Positions 50,273 to 59,777 are shown, counted from the first letter of the stretch. The stretch is DNA of 64,000 nucleotides from Candidatus Kapaibacterium sp. (GCA_026003495.1 BPHK01000001.1:62001-126000); one strand, 5' to 3'. Notes: generated by a model from the sequence alone, not told the origin. Translations and numbers: made by a program.

Positions 50273-50886
50273 GGAGTCGAAATTACGACTACTACACGCA
50301 GGATGGTGCACAATCCGCCATCCTCTGGACCTCAGAGGTGAAAGTGCTCCGCCGAAGCCGCTTTGTGCGGTGAGAACAAGCACCCCCCCATCCTGTTGAC
50401 TAACTGGAGAAGGGTCAAACATCTCACTGCTGTGATCGGCAATAACTCCGGCGTCTAATACCGATGCTATTCGGAAGGCTTCTGGCCTGACAGGAAGCTC
50501 ATCCCATTAGAGACGTGCTGTCCACCGACTGAAGCATGAATCCCCCAGGTTAGGCTCTAATAGCCAACATGAACTGTGCCGGGAAACACTCGGGCATTGA
50601 GCACCAAGTGAGTCGTCCGGGAAGGATGGATTGTCACGCCCGCACCGACTCACACCGATAGAATACTGGTGAATCGAAGTGGCGACTGTAGTGTCCGAAC
50701 TCAAAGGCACCACCGAGTTCCCCGAGGAGGCTCAGGTTGAGGACTGTTCCCAATGTTGCTACGACTACAATGAATCGTAGAGCCATCGCGTTACTTTGAT
50801 GAGACGAGAGTTATAACTCTCATTGCTCAACAGCGATTTGATTCTACGCTGCCGCCTGTTCATGGACTGCGCGCGAAGACGTTCAC
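50273..50886. other. Intergenic interval with a doubtful 50-codon ORF
   Basis: 614 bp without a supported gene. A minus-strand ORF at 50634-50786 (MALRFIVVVATLGTVLNLSL onward, 50 residues) has a hydrophobic start like a truncated signal peptide and then a short polar tail; it may be the broken start of a secreted-protein gene. No RNA gene, repeat or terminator was recognised. Confidence 0.4.
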
Positions 50887-52983
50887 CTACTGCAGCCGCA
50901 CGCGCTGCCCGACTCGCAGGTGCTCTGGATCAATCGCCTTATTCCGCGAGAGGATGTGCTCGACGTCCACCCCGAAGCGCCGCGCAATCGAGAAGAGCGT
51001 ATCGCCTGCACGGACAACGTACCACTTCGGTAGCCGGTTGACTGTCCGCGGCATCGCACGCGCGCTGCCCTTTCCTTGCGGCTCGACGTAGATGCTCAGC
51101 GACTGCCCTGCAATGACGACACCGGAGCGAATCTCCGGATTCCAACGCACCAAATCCACTTGACGCACACCGTAAAGCGCTGCGATTGTTCCGATACTCT
51201 CGCCACGACGCACACGGTGGACGATACGCTTCGATTGCGCCGGCTCTGCGTTCTGGCGACGTTCAGCAACTGATGCGACGAGCGGCACACGAAGTACTTG
51301 ACCGGCAACTAAGTACGACCGACGCAGGCGATTGATCCGCCGCAACTCGGCAATGGTCGTGCCGTAGTCATCAGCAATTTGTGCAAGCGTTTCTCCTCGG
51401 CGGACGCGATGAGTCGCGTAGGCAGGCTGTGGCGCCGACGCAGGAGCCGGCGGAGCAGCAGGAGCAGATTCCACTGCAGCAGTTGAAGTATCCGCCGCCA
51501 GGCTCTGGTTTACAATAGCTGGCTGCGTTGGTGTCAGCGGAACACGAATAACTTGCCCCCGGCGCAACCGTGCACTCGTCGTCATGCCGTTGAGTTCCGC
51601 AAGGTCGGAGAGACTGACGCCGTAGCGATCGGCGATTTGCGCAAGCGTCTCGCCGCGTCCCACCGAATGCGTCACCCAGGGTTGCCGCTCCTCTGGTGCG
51701 AGCAATGCCAAACGAACGTTGAATTCCTGTGCCCGTCCGACCGGTACACGCAGCGTGTACGGTTGATCAGGTGGTGTTACGCTACGGACAAGTTCGGGAT
51801 TGAGCGCTTTGAGTGTATCGAGCGTCGTTGCTGCACACTGTGCTGCAACGCTGAGGCTTAGTGGCTCGAAGACGGTGACCGTGTCGTATGCCCACTCAGG
51901 CTCGGGGATGATCTCTTCTTTTCGGAAACCGTAGGCTTCCGCTTGCATTGCTACAAGGGTGGCCGCAATGAACATCGGCACGTAGCCCCGCGTTTCGCGC
52001 GGCAGGTATTCACGGATTTGCCAGTAGGTGGGATTTTCCAAGCCGGATTGCTTGATCGCGCGTCGTACGCAGTTGATGCCGCAATTGTAGGCTGCCAGGA
52101 CCAAGTGCCAATCGCCAAGTTCTTGGTAGAGGTCCCGCAGATGGCGCATCGCTGCACGCGTGGATTTTTCTGGATCGCGGCGCTCGTCGTACCACGGCGT
52201 TACGCGAAGCTGGTAGAGGGCACCGGTGGACTGAATGAATTGCCAAAGCCCAACCGCACGTGCGGGGGAAACAGCGTTCGGATCGAGTCCGCTCTCGATG
52301 ATCGCAAGATGGATGAGTTCTTCGGGAACGTTTTCCTCCCGTGCAACACGCCGGAACAGCGGGAAGAAGCGGTTCATCCGTGCAAGCACCTTCTTGAAGA
52401 ATGCTCGGCCGCGCTCGTTGTTGGTCAAGAAGGCGATTGCATTTGCGACGTACTCGTTCTGCACCAGCGGTACTGTCGTCGAGAGTGTCCCACTTGGCAC
52501 GGTGACTCCGGCAACGGGGGATTGCACGACCTCGACTGCCTGGAAGAGTCGGTCGCGCATGACAAAGAGCGGCGAGCTTACCTCAAGCTCATCAATCGGG
52601 CGAATGAAATTTTCGAAGTCTTCGATGATGGATTGCGCAAGGTCAGCGTAGTCCTCGTTCCGCTCGATGCCAGGCGTACTGGCGAGTTGGTTGAGGACAT
52701 CCATTGCTGCCTCGAAGAGTTTGGCGGCTTTGGTCGTATCGCGACGCTCGATGGCTGCAAGTCCGCGCAAGTAGTACTGCCGGGCTTGATCGAGCTGGCG
52801 ACTGACCTCATCGCTCTGCGCCGGATGTTGATCGAGAACGGAGAACTCATCGGGCAGTGCTTTCGATTGGCAGCACGCGGAGCTGGACCCCGTGCGTTGG
52901 TGTGGCTGCGATGCTTGTGCTGCGGCCAGCACACACATTGCAGCCAGACTCGCCACAAGCAGCCCATACGTCCATCCCTGCAT
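50887..52983 (-). CDS. MltD-like membrane-bound lytic transglycosylase with four LysM domains
   Basis: 698 residues from the ATG of MQGWTYGLLVASL, with AGGAG 7 nt upstream. Signal peptide to about residue 24. The SLT lysozyme-like domain is at about 215-345, with the catalytic Glu in LIHLAIIESGLDPNAVSPA near residue 231 and AVGLWQFIQSTG. Four LysM peptidoglycan-binding repeats begin near residues 437, 524, 586 and 651 (each with R-x-G-[ED]-[ST]-[LI]). It cleaves peptidoglycan in the periplasm, forming 1,6-anhydromuropeptides. A near-consensus -7 element (TATATTG) lies near 53052. Confidence 0.93.
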   Translation of the reverse strand: MQGWTYGLLVASLAAMCVLAAAQASQPHQRTGSSSACCQSKALPDEFSVLDQHPAQSDEVSRQLDQARQYYLRGLAAIERRDTTKAAKLFEAAMDVLNQLASTPGIERNEDYADLAQSIIEDFENFIRPIDELEVSSPLFVMRDRLFQAVEVVQSPVAGVTVPSGTLSTTVPLVQNEYVANAIAFLTNNERGRAFFKKVLARMNRFFPLFRRVAREENVPEELIHLAIIESGLDPNAVSPARAVGLWQFIQSTGALYQLRVTPWYDERRDPEKSTRAAMRHLRDLYQELGDWHLVLAAYNCGINCVRRAIKQSGLENPTYWQIREYLPRETRGYVPMFIAATLVAMQAEAYGFRKEEIIPEPEWAYDTVTVFEPLSLSVAAQCAATTLDTLKALNPELVRSVTPPDQPYTLRVPVGRAQEFNVRLALLAPEERQPWVTHSVGRGETLAQIADRYGVSLSDLAELNGMTTSARLRRGQVIRVPLTPTQPAIVNQSLAADTSTAAVESAPAAPPAPASAPQPAYATHRVRRGETLAQIADDYGTTIAELRRINRLRRSYLVAGQVLRVPLVASVAERRQNAEPAQSKRIVHRVRRGESIGTIAALYGVRQVDLVRWNPEIRSGVVIAGQSLSIYVEPQGKGSARAMPRTVNRLPKWYVVRAGDTLFSIARRFGVDVEHILSRNKAIDPEHLRVGQRVRLQ

Positions 52984-53154
52984 GGGTTTTCTCCTGCACG
53001 TGGTGGAACTATCCTGCCGCCCAGCGGAACCCGCGGCTGCCGCTGGCACAGCAATATACGACATTGCTCGGAAAAATGTATCGGCATGTTGGCTTCGTAT
53101 GCTGAGACCGCAGTTTTGCAGAGATTCTGCTCGACTGCGTTTAGCCTTTGACCG

Positions 53155-54282
53155 ATGACAGCACCTGAATTTCTCGCTCGACTCGATGCGTCGTTGCGCC
53201 CGTACCTCGTAGGGATGCTCCCAGCGCGTGCTAGTGTTGCATTCTACTCGTGGGCGCGGCAATTTGCACTTCGCATGCTCGCCGAACGCGAGTGTCCGCT
53301 CGCGATCGAACCGCCACCGACGGCTGCACGGGTACTTTGGGGCATCCGCTTCCGTGCACCGCTTTTGAACGCAGCTGGAATGTTCAAGCACGGCGAGGGC
53401 TACGAGCTTGCCTATCGCCAAGGCGCTGGCGCTTACCTTGCAGGTACGACGACCGCACGCCCACGGCTTGGGAATGTGCGCCGAGGCATTGCACAGCCAT
53501 TTGTGCCGTATCCCAGGAGTCGGGCAGCGTCGAACTGGCTGGGGTTGCCCAATCCCGGTCACCGTGCTGTTGCTGCAAGAATTGCCCAATTGCCGCGCTA
53601 TGAGGGTTTCCCGATTGGTGCCAGTGTTGCGCTCGATCCGGGCGATGATTCAGCAGCAGCGCTCGAATGTCTCGTTGAGGGAATGAACCGTTATGCCGAT
53701 GCCGGCGTGGATTTTTTCGAGCTCAACGAAAGTTGCCCGAATACGGGAGATGATCAGCGTGGATTCGATACGCTCGGCGTGCGGCTTGAAGCGATTGCGC
53801 AGCAGTTCGTCCGACCGAGCGGCAAGCCTACGCTGGTGAAAGTATCTGTTGACGTCGAACAGGGCGCGCTCGAGCGACTGATTCCGCTGTTAGTTGAGCT
53901 CGGTTACGCCGGCATCACGATCGGCAATACTTCGACCCGCTACGAACAGCATCGTGCCGCGATCGCCCCAGTTGAACGTCGGGCGTACATCTACTTCACG
54001 CGCACCTTCGGTGGGGGTATCAGTGGAGAGCCGCTCCGCGCAAGCATGCTCGGTTTGGTAGAGAGCGCCCGAACAATTGCAGCGCGACTGTCGAGCCAAT
54101 TCCTCGTCATTGCTGTAGGCGGGATTGCACGTGGCGAGCATCTCCGCCAAGTGCTCACTGCCGGCGCTGCACTCGCGCAGTGGTACACTGGATACTTCGA
54201 GCGCTTCGCGCGCGATGGACACCGGCTCTACGCGCGAGTTTTCAGTGAATGGCTCCACACTGGTACTGCACCGAACTCGTAA
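53155..54282 (+). CDS. pyrD: Dihydroorotate dehydrogenase-like enzyme
   Basis: 375 residues, FMN-binding TIM barrel. The N-terminal helical extension (LARLDASLRPYLVGML) resembles membrane-associated class 2 enzymes, but the active-site loop reads FFELNESCPNTGDD with Cys where class 2 has Ser, as in class 1. Phosphate-binding glycines are in ITIGNTSTRYEQ and LVIAVGGIARGEHL, and AGAALAQWYTGYF closes the barrel. It oxidises dihydroorotate to orotate in pyrimidine synthesis if the assignment holds. A decayed copy of its 3' end lies at 55879-55946. Confidence 0.82.
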   Translation: MTAPEFLARLDASLRPYLVGMLPARASVAFYSWARQFALRMLAERECPLAIEPPPTAARVLWGIRFRAPLLNAAGMFKHGEGYELAYRQGAGAYLAGTTTARPRLGNVRRGIAQPFVPYPRSRAASNWLGLPNPGHRAVAARIAQLPRYEGFPIGASVALDPGDDSAAALECLVEGMNRYADAGVDFFELNESCPNTGDDQRGFDTLGVRLEAIAQQFVRPSGKPTLVKVSVDVEQGALERLIPLLVELGYAGITIGNTSTRYEQHRAAIAPVERRAYIYFTRTFGGGISGEPLRASMLGLVESARTIAARLSSQFLVIAVGGIARGEHLRQVLTAGAALAQWYTGYFERFARDGHRLYARVFSEWLHTGTAPNS

Positions 54283-54392
54283 GCACCTCGCATCACTCAA
54301 TCGAGTGGGGCGGCCGATCCACACCGGCCATCTTCAAGTTTGCGCAATACCGGCTCCCTCAGTACACTGACTTCTTAGTGCCGTCGTACTGT

Positions 54393-55748
54393 CTATTTGC
54401 GGAGTACGACAAACTCAGTGCGACGATTGAGTGCGCGCCCTTCAGGAGTACGATTATCTGCAACAGGTTGAGTTGACCCAAAGCCGATTGCCATGACACG
54501 CTCTGACTGGATACCGCGCCTGATCAGTTCAGCACGTACAGCATTCGCACGTCGTTCTGATAAGCGCAGGTTGTATTCAGGGCTGCCTGTACTATCAGTG
54601 TGTCCGCGCAATTCGATAACCATGTTCGGGTACGCCCTCATCAATGCTTCGATGTTGTCAAGTGCTGGCTTGGATTCTGGTTTGAGTTCTGCTTTGTCAA
54701 CATCGAAATACACGTAAAGGATCCCAATGCTGCCAACATCTGGTGTATTATCAACCGTCACCTCAGCCACACTTTCTTTCGCCGGTGCAGGAGGACACAA
54801 TTTGATCCTGATCCGATGCACTCCATAATCGGCAAGCTGCAGATCGAGTGTTACAAAGTTTTCCAAGAGCGCATAAATGCTCGGCAATACGTCATCGAAC
54901 TCATCTGTGCGATAAATGCGCTGGTAGATGCCACCCGTTGCGGTTGTGATGCGCTGCAGGTAATTTTCGTCGATGTTATACCCAAACCCAATCGCGCAGA
55001 TTGGTACCTTCTGAGCTCGTGCCTGGGCTACTAGAGAATCGAGGCGAACACGCGACATGTTATCGTAGCCATCGGTGAACACAACAACAGCTTTACTCGG
55101 CACTGCACTACTGGCGAGAACATCGAGTCCTGCTTTCGCTCCATCGGCAATGGCAGTGTAGCCACCAAATCCGAGCAATCCATCACGCTGGATACGCGCG
55201 AGTAGATCTGCACCTGATGTTGTCGGTAATGCTTCAACAACGACTCGACCATCAAATTTGATGACCGCTACTTCATCCTGGGATCGTTTGAGCGCAACAA
55301 GTCGTCGTGTTGCATCCTGAAGAGCAAGCGCCCGCTGCTGGCCCATCGAGCCACTATGATCGAGTACGAAAGCAATCGCATGGGGAGGAGCACTCGCACT
55401 CGTTACTTCTGCGATTCGGTACTTTACTTGTGTTGTACGCCCATTGATTTCGCTGGTGACTTCGCAAATAAGCTTGTTCCATTCCTTCGACCCAATGTTT
55501 GTGTAAAGCACGCCTGTAGAATCAAGGACATGAAGGTGCACACGAACTGTTCGTGCATCCAGGATATTCGCACGGCTTACGTAGATGAACGGTTCGAGAA
55601 CCTTCGGGTGGTAGGGCTGCGTATGTTGCACAAAAATTGGAGCATAGCCAGCTGGTGGTGGGGCATCTGGGCCTGCAGCCGGTTCACGGACAACGGCACA
55701 TCCTGCAAAGACCAAGGAAGTCAGTGCTACCAAGAGCGCGCGTTTCAT
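54393..55748 (-). CDS. Outer-membrane lipoprotein with VWA and OmpA domains
   Basis: 451 residues from the ATG of MKRALLVALTSLVFAGC, with a clear lipobox (V-F-A-G-C). A von Willebrand factor A domain spans about 120-300, with the MIDAS motif FVLDHSGSMG near residue 129 and TDGYDN. A C-terminal OmpA/MotB peptidoglycan-binding domain spans about 330-450 (YFDVDKAELKPESKPALDNI, ELRGHTDSTGSPEYNLRLSE, NRRTEFVV). It probably links the outer membrane to peptidoglycan while the VWA domain binds a partner through a metal. It lies between pyrD and a pyrD remnant, so it appears to be inserted cargo. Confidence 0.9.
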   Translation of the reverse strand: MKRALLVALTSLVFAGCAVVREPAAGPDAPPPAGYAPIFVQHTQPYHPKVLEPFIYVSRANILDARTVRVHLHVLDSTGVLYTNIGSKEWNKLICEVTSEINGRTTQVKYRIAEVTSASAPPHAIAFVLDHSGSMGQQRALALQDATRRLVALKRSQDEVAVIKFDGRVVVEALPTTSGADLLARIQRDGLLGFGGYTAIADGAKAGLDVLASSAVPSKAVVVFTDGYDNMSRVRLDSLVAQARAQKVPICAIGFGYNIDENYLQRITTATGGIYQRIYRTDEFDDVLPSIYALLENFVTLDLQLADYGVHRIRIKLCPPAPAKESVAEVTVDNTPDVGSIGILYVYFDVDKAELKPESKPALDNIEALMRAYPNMVIELRGHTDSTGSPEYNLRLSERRANAVRAELIRRGIQSERVMAIGFGSTQPVADNRTPEGRALNRRTEFVVLRK

Positions 55749-55779
55749 AGTCTGTCCGTAGTGTGGAAAGTGATTTGAA

Positions 55780-55787
55780 CAAAGATA
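55780..55787 (-). promoter_or_regulatory. -7 promoter element of the VWA-OmpA lipoprotein gene
   Basis: TATCTTTG on the minus strand, 32 nt before the start. Confidence 0.5.
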
Positions 55788-55878
55788 AGCACGGAAACTG
55801 CTGCACCTTGTGATTGCTACTACCCCGGATAGTTGCCAGCAGTTCAAGTGGCACTCATCTTCTCCAAACTTCTTTCAA

Positions 55879-55946
55879 CCGGCGCTGCACTCGCCCACGA
55901 TGGACACCGGCTCTATGCGCGAGTGCTCGCCGAAGCAGAAGCGTAG
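55879..55946 (+). pseudogene. Decayed copy of the pyrD 3' end
   Basis: CCGGCGCTGCACTCGC and then GATGGACACCGGCTCTA plus GCGCGAGT match the end of pyrD (about 54163-54240) with about 39 nt missing between them; the plus-strand reading is S-T-G-A-A-L-A-H-D-G-H-R-L-Y-A-R-V ending in TAG at 55944. Weaker similarity extends upstream. The last 34 bp lie antisense within the 3' end of the isoaspartyl peptidase gene, so an ancestral pyrD probably overlapped that gene tail to tail. Confidence 0.8.
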
Positions 55947-56815
55947 AGTTCGACTCCACTCCTGCCATCACTTCGACGCCATGCTCGCGCCAAACTTGCG
56001 GTGGTGAAGGTCATCGCGATGCTTCCCTCCCGATCAAGTGCGATAATACCACCGCGACCTCCGAGTGCGGTCACTGCCCCAAGCACTTGGCGCGCTGCCT
56101 CCTCGAGCGGACAGCCAGCTAATTCGACCAATAGCGCAAGTCGAAGCGCTGCACCAACGCGGATGAAATATTCACCATAGCCGGTACAGGCAACCGCGAC
56201 ACGACGATCGGCGTACGTCCCCGCACCGATGATCGGTGTATCGCCGACACGGCCGGGGAGCTTGCCTGTAACACCACCGGTTGAATTTCCCGCAGCAAGG
56301 TTGCCTCGGATGTCGAGCGCAACTGCACCGACCGTCCCAAGCTCCACGCGCGCTTGCTCGGCAAGGAATCGCTCGAGTGCCCGCTGCGCCCGTTCCGTCA
56401 CGAAAAACGCTGGCTCGACTGCCTCACAGCCGTGCGCCAACGCAAAGCGCTCTGCACCTTCACCGGCCATCACCACATGGGGTGCATGTTCCAAGACTGC
56501 GCGTGCTGCAGCGATGGGATAGCGGATGCTCCGAACGCCAATAACTGCTCCTGCCCGCTGCGTTGCGCCATCCATGAGCGCAGCGTCGAGCTCGACTGTA
56601 CCCGCGCGGGTGAGCGCCGCTCCACGCCCTGCATTGAACAGTGGCTCATCCTCCAGAACACCGATTGCAACCTGTACCGCATCGAGCGCCATCCCACCGG
56701 ATTCGAGCACTGCCCATCCTGCATCGAGCGCGCTCTCGAGCGCTCGACAGATCGCTGGATCATCGCTCGAAGGCGTGCGATCTCCCGCACCACCGTGAAT
56801 GCAGAGTGCGATCAT
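55913..56815 (-). CDS. Isoaspartyl peptidase / plant-type L-asparaginase
   Basis: 300 residues, Ntn-hydrolase. The opening IALCIHGGAGDRTPSSDD and GRGAALTRAGTVELDAALMD are typical. The autoproteolysis site with the nucleophile Thr is in VELGTVGAVALDIRGNLAAG near residue 160, and NSTGGVTGKLPGRVGDTPII is the substrate loop. It removes isoaspartyl residues from peptides and can hydrolyse asparagine. The C-terminal about 11 codons and the stop are antisense to the pyrD remnant. It overlaps coaX by 4 nt (ATGA), so the two are coupled. Confidence 0.93.
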   Translation of the reverse strand: MIALCIHGGAGDRTPSSDDPAICRALESALDAGWAVLESGGMALDAVQVAIGVLEDEPLFNAGRGAALTRAGTVELDAALMDGATQRAGAVIGVRSIRYPIAAARAVLEHAPHVVMAGEGAERFALAHGCEAVEPAFFVTERAQRALERFLAEQARVELGTVGAVALDIRGNLAAGNSTGGVTGKLPGRVGDTPIIGAGTYADRRVAVACTGYGEYFIRVGAALRLALLVELAGCPLEEAARQVLGAVTALGGRGGIIALDREGSIAMTFTTASLARAWRRSDGRSGVELYASASASTRA

Positions 56816-57537
56816 TGCTGCACCAGCGATAGTGCACCCTCTAGCACAAGCGTCGGCACAACCTCGACGTCCACATCGAGCGTCGCAGGCAGCACTTCAG
56901 CGATCTTGTGCGAATAACCACCTGTCAGGAATAGTGCAGCGCGCTTGTCTACACTGAAGCGTTTGAGAAGAACCGCTACCGCACCGACGAACGCAGTCAG
57001 CAGCGAACAAATTCCGCCAGTAATTGCGCTGCGCGTGTCTGCGCCAATTTCGAGTGTCCACTCCTCCAGCGTAGGTGGCACATTCAAGTGAGGGAGTAGC
57101 TCCCGCAGCACGTGTAACTGTGCGTTTGGTCCTGGGACAATGTAGCCGCCACAGATTGCAAAATCCGCATCCACGATTGTCACCGTCACTGCTGTGCCGA
57201 GATCAATGACGCCAAACGGTGGTGTTCGGTAGCGCAGCCCACCGAGGATACCGAGCACACGATCGGTACCGAGACCATCAGCGGAAATTGTCACTGGCAG
57301 ATTGCCAGCTGCAATCCGTTCTCGCGCGGAGAGAACATCCCAGCGCTCGCGAAGAAACTGTTCGAGCACGGATTCCGCCGCTGGGTTTACCGATGAAAAA
57401 ACAACGGTCCGAACAGGCGCTAACACTGCTGCGATGCTCTCCCAGTCGAGCGCTCGAGCGTCCCATGCCGCGATGTATCCATCGCTGCGGAGGATTTTCA
57501 AGCGGCTATTGCCAAGGTCTACTGCGGCATTCATCAC
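56812..57537 (-). CDS. coaX: Type III pantothenate kinase
   Basis: 241 residues of the ASKHA fold. The first phosphate loop is AAVDLGNSRLK, the second FGVIDLGTAVTVTIVD, and the adenosine motif LFLTGGYSHKI. It phosphorylates pantothenate, the first step of coenzyme A synthesis. It overlaps birA by 4 nt upstream and the isoaspartyl peptidase gene by 4 nt downstream, giving a tight operon; the coaX-birA pair is widespread. Confidence 0.94.
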   Translation of the reverse strand: MMNAAVDLGNSRLKILRSDGYIAAWDARALDWESIAAVLAPVRTVVFSSVNPAAESVLEQFLRERWDVLSARERIAAGNLPVTISADGLGTDRVLGILGGLRYRTPPFGVIDLGTAVTVTIVDADFAICGGYIVPGPNAQLHVLRELLPHLNVPPTLEEWTLEIGADTRSAITGGICSLLTAFVGAVAVLLKRFSVDKRAALFLTGGYSHKIAEVLPATLDVDVEVVPTLVLEGALSLVQQ

Positions 57538-58331
57538 GCAAATGGATCGTAGAGGAGACTTGTGCTATCGCGGACGAGAAGCGTTGCACCGTCGCTTGAG
57601 AGTGCACGCAGACTCCCGTCAGCATCAAAGCCGACAATCCGCACCTGCTGCCGATTGGGGCGCAAAAGTACTACTCGCCCAACCACGCGGAGTGCGTTCT
57701 TCCATGCTGCAACGATTGGAGCGTACTCCCGGCTCATCAAGCGCTCGAGGATGCGCTCGGTAAGCCGCTCAGCGAGATGTTCGGCTGGCGGGAGTGGCTT
57801 GGTAGCTACTTCAGCGAGCGACCGCACTGGGTAAGGGGAATCGGGCACGTTCGGCAATCCAGCCAGATTGATGCCGATACCGACGAGCACACTGCCAGCC
57901 TGCCCGCCGGTGTAGTCCGTCTCGATCAACATTCCACCGACCTTTCCCGGCGGTGCGTTGCGAGGCTTTACCCAAACGTCGTTCGGATACTTCAGCGCAA
58001 GCTGCTCGGCAGGTGCGTACTCTGCAAGCGTGTCGAGTACCGTGGTTGCAGCTGCTGCCAGCACAACAAGTGGCGCTCGACTATCGCCGATCCACCCAGC
58101 AGGGAAGCCGACCGTCATCAGCAATGCGTTGCCGGGAATATCCATCCACGCGCGGCCGTACCGGCCACGTCCTCGGTGCTGGTGTGCTGCAGTGACCAAG
58201 ACAGGCATCGGGAGCTCGGCGAGCAGCTCGCGAGCACGATCGTTTGTCGAGCCAAGCTCCTGCCAGTGCTCGACTCCGTAACGTTGCATGCCAACGCTAC
58301 GCCAAAAGCGCTGGACGTGCGTCTTTTCCAT
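57534..58331 (-). CDS. birA: Biotin--[acetyl-CoA-carboxylase] ligase
   Basis: 265 residues from the ATG of MEKTHVQRFWRS. The catalytic domain has the biotinyl-AMP loop AAHQHRGRGRYGRAW near residue 62, LKYPNDVWVKPRNAPPGKVG and the GGMLIE strand. There is no N-terminal helix-turn-helix, so it is a monofunctional ligase rather than a repressor. It activates biotin and attaches it to carboxylase carrier proteins. Start is 29 nt from the divergent mnmE start. Confidence 0.93.
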   Translation of the reverse strand: MEKTHVQRFWRSVGMQRYGVEHWQELGSTNDRARELLAELPMPVLVTAAHQHRGRGRYGRAWMDIPGNALLMTVGFPAGWIGDSRAPLVVLAAAATTVLDTLAEYAPAEQLALKYPNDVWVKPRNAPPGKVGGMLIETDYTGGQAGSVLVGIGINLAGLPNVPDSPYPVRSLAEVATKPLPPAEHLAERLTERILERLMSREYAPIVAAWKNALRVVGRVVLLRPNRQQVRIVGFDADGSLRALSSDGATLLVRDSTSLLYDPFA

Positions 58332-58360
58332 CCTGCAAAAATCGCTCCTCGGACGGTCGA

Positions 58361-59728
58361 ATGTCCACACTCTCGAACGAGACAATTTGCGCGCTTTCGA
58401 CTCCGCCCGGAATCGGCGGGTTGGCAGTCGTGCGTGTTTCCGGGCCCCAGGCGATTTCGATTGTTGATGCCTGCTTCCGTGGAAAGCGGCCGCTCGGCGA
58501 GGTAGCCTCGCATACGATTCACTACGGGCAGTTCCTCCGCTCCGATGGGTCGGTTGCGGACTACGTCACCGCGGCCGTGTTCCGCGCTCCACGGAGCTAT
58601 ACTGGCGAGGACGTCGTCGAGATCACCTGTCACGGCGGCACTGTGATGTACCGGCTCATCCTTGAGTCGCTCATTGCTCGTGGGGCGCGGCTTGCCGAGC
58701 CAGGAGAATTTACCCGACGCGCGTTTTTGAATGGCCGGCTCGATTTGGTGCAAGTGGAATCTGTCGCCGAGATCATACACTCGCAATCTCTTGCAGCACA
58801 AGAACTTGCACTAAAACAGCTCGGTGGTTCCTTCACTGCGTGGATTCGTCAAATCCGCGATGAGCTCAGCAATGTTGCTTCCTTGGTGGAGTTAGAGCTC
58901 GATTTTGCCCAAGAGGACGTTGAATTCGCCGAGCGGCGAGAGCTTGCCGAGCGGATAGACGGTATGTTGGTTGAATGCCAGCGATTTATTCGTTCGTACA
59001 GTGGCGCACAAATTCTTCGTCATGGGTTGCGGGTGGGAATCGTCGGGTTCCCCAATGCTGGGAAAAGCTCGCTGTTCAATGCGCTCCTCGGGAGACAGCG
59101 TGCGATCGTTTCCCCCCAGCCTGGTACGACACGTGACTACATCGAAGAGACACTGCCAGTAGGGCGGTCACTTGTGCGGCTGTTCGACACAGCAGGGCTT
59201 CGCACCAGTAGCGATGCCATCGAAGTCGAAGGAATTGCGCTTGCGCGGTCGGTTATCGAACAGTGCCACGTGCTGGTCGTTGTCAACGACGTTAGCATTG
59301 GCGTCGAACACTCCGAGGGTCTGGTTACATCGTTGCGAGAGGAAGTCCCCGGAGCGGTGCATTTGCTCGTGCACAACAAGTGCGACCTGCTCCAAGCCAT
59401 CCCATCACCACGTACGGAAGACGAACTTTTCATCTCTGCGCGCACAGGGCAGGGAATAGAGCAACTCATCGAACGTTTGGGGAAGATCATCGAAGAATCT
59501 ACTGCAGAACTTGAGCTGGCACTGGTCAACGAGCGGCAACGGGATTCCCTCCTGCGCGTAGAAGCGGCCCTCATGTCAGCTCAGCGTGCACTTGCAGAAG
59601 GACTGCCAGGGGAATGTATCGCACTCGATCTGCGGACCGCTGCGCAGGAACTCAGCACACTCCTCGGCGAGCAATGGACAAACGATCTGCTCGACCGGAT
59701 TTTCTCGCAGTTCTGCATCGGGAAGTGA
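58361..59728 (+). CDS. mnmE: tRNA modification GTPase MnmE
   Basis: 455 residues from the ATG of MSTLSNETICALSTPPGIGG. The N-terminal tetrahydrofolate-binding domain precedes a helical domain split by the G domain (P-loop GFPNAGKSSLFNALLG near residue 228, switch PGTTRD, NKCD). The C-terminus ends in the essential FCIGK with the catalytic Cys. With MnmG it makes carboxymethylaminomethyl-uridine at tRNA position 34. mnmG lies 1.5 kb downstream. Confidence 0.97.
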   Translation: MSTLSNETICALSTPPGIGGLAVVRVSGPQAISIVDACFRGKRPLGEVASHTIHYGQFLRSDGSVADYVTAAVFRAPRSYTGEDVVEITCHGGTVMYRLILESLIARGARLAEPGEFTRRAFLNGRLDLVQVESVAEIIHSQSLAAQELALKQLGGSFTAWIRQIRDELSNVASLVELELDFAQEDVEFAERRELAERIDGMLVECQRFIRSYSGAQILRHGLRVGIVGFPNAGKSSLFNALLGRQRAIVSPQPGTTRDYIEETLPVGRSLVRLFDTAGLRTSSDAIEVEGIALARSVIEQCHVLVVVNDVSIGVEHSEGLVTSLREEVPGAVHLLVHNKCDLLQAIPSPRTEDELFISARTGQGIEQLIERLGKIIEESTAELELALVNERQRDSLLRVEAALMSAQRALAEGLPGECIALDLRTAAQELSTLLGEQWTNDLLDRIFSQFCIGK

Positions 59729-59777
59729 TCTGCCAACGAGTGGAGAAAACACAGGTGAATGGGCGCTCGAGATGTTC

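Noticed and set aside
58118-58801. 227-codon minus-strand frame over birA and mnmE
   Set aside because: It overlaps two certain genes in the wrong frames and shows no domain.
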